From assembly GCA_041477795.1 (NCBI GenBank), contig JBGOUY010000261.1:1-6228 (forward strand): a stretch of 6,228 nucleotides of DNA. Reading direction: 5' to 3'. This document shows, piece by piece, positions 5,494-6,228 of this stretch (positions within the stretch are counted from its first letter, which is position 1; the number at the start of each line of letters is the position of its first letter). Under the pieces are notes generated by a model. It was not told the origin of the DNA. It saw only the letters and a list, made by a program, of their open reading frames with translations, and searched no databases. The translations under genes were made by a program, and so were the position numbers. The DNA comes from DATFMP01 sp041477795 (GTDB lineage Bacteria; SAR324; JACQKK01).

Positions 5494-6186
5494 ATGATCG
5501 ACCTGTATTCCTGGCCCACGCCCAATGGGCACAAGGTGCACATCATGCTGGAGGAGATCGGCCTGCCCTACACGGTGCACGGCGTGGACATCCAGGCCGG
5601 CGACCAGTTCAAGCCGGACTTCCTGGCCATCAGCCCCAACAACCGCATCCCGGCCATCGTCGATTCGGAAGGCCCGGACGGCAAGCCCATCTCGCTGTTC
5701 GAGTCCGGCGCGATCCTGATCTACCTGGCGGACAAGACGGGCCGCTTCCTGCCCAAGGATCCGCGCGGCCGCTACAAGGTGCTCGAGTGGGTGATGTGGC
5801 AGATGGGCAACGTGGGCCCCATGTTCGGGCAGGCCAACCACTTCCGCGCCTATGCCCCCGAGCCGATCCCCTACGCCATCAGCCGCTACACCAAGGAGGT
5901 GCGGCGCCTCTACGGCGTGCTGGACAAGCAGCTTGCCGACCGCTCGTACCTGGCCGGGGACTATTCCATCGCCGACATCATCACCTACCCCTGGACGCTG
6001 CTCAGCGCGCGCTACGAGGTGGACATGAACGAGTTCCCCGACGCCAAGCGCTGGCAGGAGGCCATCGGCGCCCGCCCGGCGGTGCAGCGCGGCATGGAGG
6101 TGCTCAAGGACAAGCGCCGCAGCGGCCCCATGAGCGACGACGCCAAGAAGAACCTGTTCGGCGACGCCCAATTCCAGCGCCGTTGA
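5494..6186 (+). CDS. yfcG: YfcG-like glutathione S-transferase / disulfide-bond oxidoreductase
   Basis: The 230-residue cytosolic protein matches the nu-class GSTs typified by E. coli YfcG, which bind two glutathiones and reduce disulfides, with little classical transferase activity. The thioredoxin-like N-domain (about 1-82) opens MIDLYSWPTPNGHK; T9 and N11 are the positions YfcG uses at the glutathione site. It continues with ISPNNRIPAIVD, where P53 is the expected cis-proline, and with FESGAI, where E70 and S71 bind glutathione. The helical C-domain (about 88-205) has GPMFGQANHF (108-117), IPYAISRY and the N-capping box YSIADI with D161. Length and motifs are complete. The ATG at 5494 aligns with the family start; the upstream in-frame extension to 5299 looks non-coding. 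I see no clear Shine-Dalgarno motif before this ATG. The C-terminal tail (DDAKKNLFGDAQFQRR) is longer than YfcG's by my recollection of the family. The gene diverges from the ceramidase-family gene. Confidence 0.93.
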   Translation: MIDLYSWPTPNGHKVHIMLEEIGLPYTVHGVDIQAGDQFKPDFLAISPNNRIPAIVDSEGPDGKPISLFESGAILIYLADKTGRFLPKDPRGRYKVLEWVMWQMGNVGPMFGQANHFRAYAPEPIPYAISRYTKEVRRLYGVLDKQLADRSYLAGDYSIADIITYPWTLLSARYEVDMNEFPDAKRWQEAIGARPAVQRGMEVLKDKRRSGPMSDDAKKNLFGDAQFQRR

Positions 6187-6228
6187 CCCGCGGCGGGCCG
6201 CAGGGGCGGGGCGAGTCAGCGCTCCGCC

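Noticed and set aside
4984..6171. A 395-codon minus-strand frame covering the GST gene and the start of the ceramidase gene.
   Set aside because: Its Val/His/Gly-rich translation mirrors the GST codons and its tail is an out-of-frame reading of the ceramidase-family gene. The GST on the other strand is complete and recognisable.
6187..6228. A GC-rich palindrome (GCGG at 6190-6193, CCGC at 6198-6201) after the GST stop, and a possible Ala-Glu-Arg-stop on the minus strand at 6217-6228.
   Set aside because: No T-run follows the palindrome, so it is not called a terminator. Four codons at the edge cannot support a convergent gene.

Overview
The window is visibly very G+C rich, densely coded, and carries proteobacterial-type genes: a YfcG-like glutathione S-transferase, a FadL-type outer-membrane barrel ending in Phe, and a lipoprotein with a lipobox. 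It most likely comes from a high-GC Gram-negative proteobacterium (beta or gamma). I cannot name a genus from the sequence alone.

Layout, left to right. (1) Positions 1-222, minus strand: the first 74 codons of an uncharacterised basic protein that runs off the left edge. (2) Positions 223-701: a 479-base non-coding stretch with several inverted repeats, a candidate promoter for the left-hand gene, a chain of palindromes, and a 17-bp tandem duplication carrying the stop codon of the next gene. (3) Positions 702-4332, minus strand: a probable two-gene operon, transcribed from 4332 downwards. It encodes a FadL/OmpP1-like outer-membrane barrel and then, 37 bases downstream, a 721-residue lipoprotein with a beta-sandwich-like region and a C-terminal leucine-rich-repeat domain. 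(4) Positions 4466-5284, minus strand: a seven-helix-type membrane protein of the alkaline ceramidase family with the full S-H-D-HxxxH metal-site signature. (5) Positions 5285-5493: a divergent promoter region. (6) Positions 5494-6186, plus strand: a complete YfcG-like GST.

How the genes may work together: the barrel and the lipoprotein are adjacent and both predicted for the outer membrane, so they may form one surface complex handling a hydrophobic ligand. This is inference. The ceramidase-like enzyme (amide-linked lipid hydrolysis) and the GST (thiol and disulfide chemistry) are separate transcription units, and nothing in the sequence ties them firmly to the pair. The least-described items are the barrel plus LRR-lipoprotein pair and the palindromic intergenic region. 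I see no CRISPR array, tRNA, rRNA, transposase, phage gene or obvious defence system.
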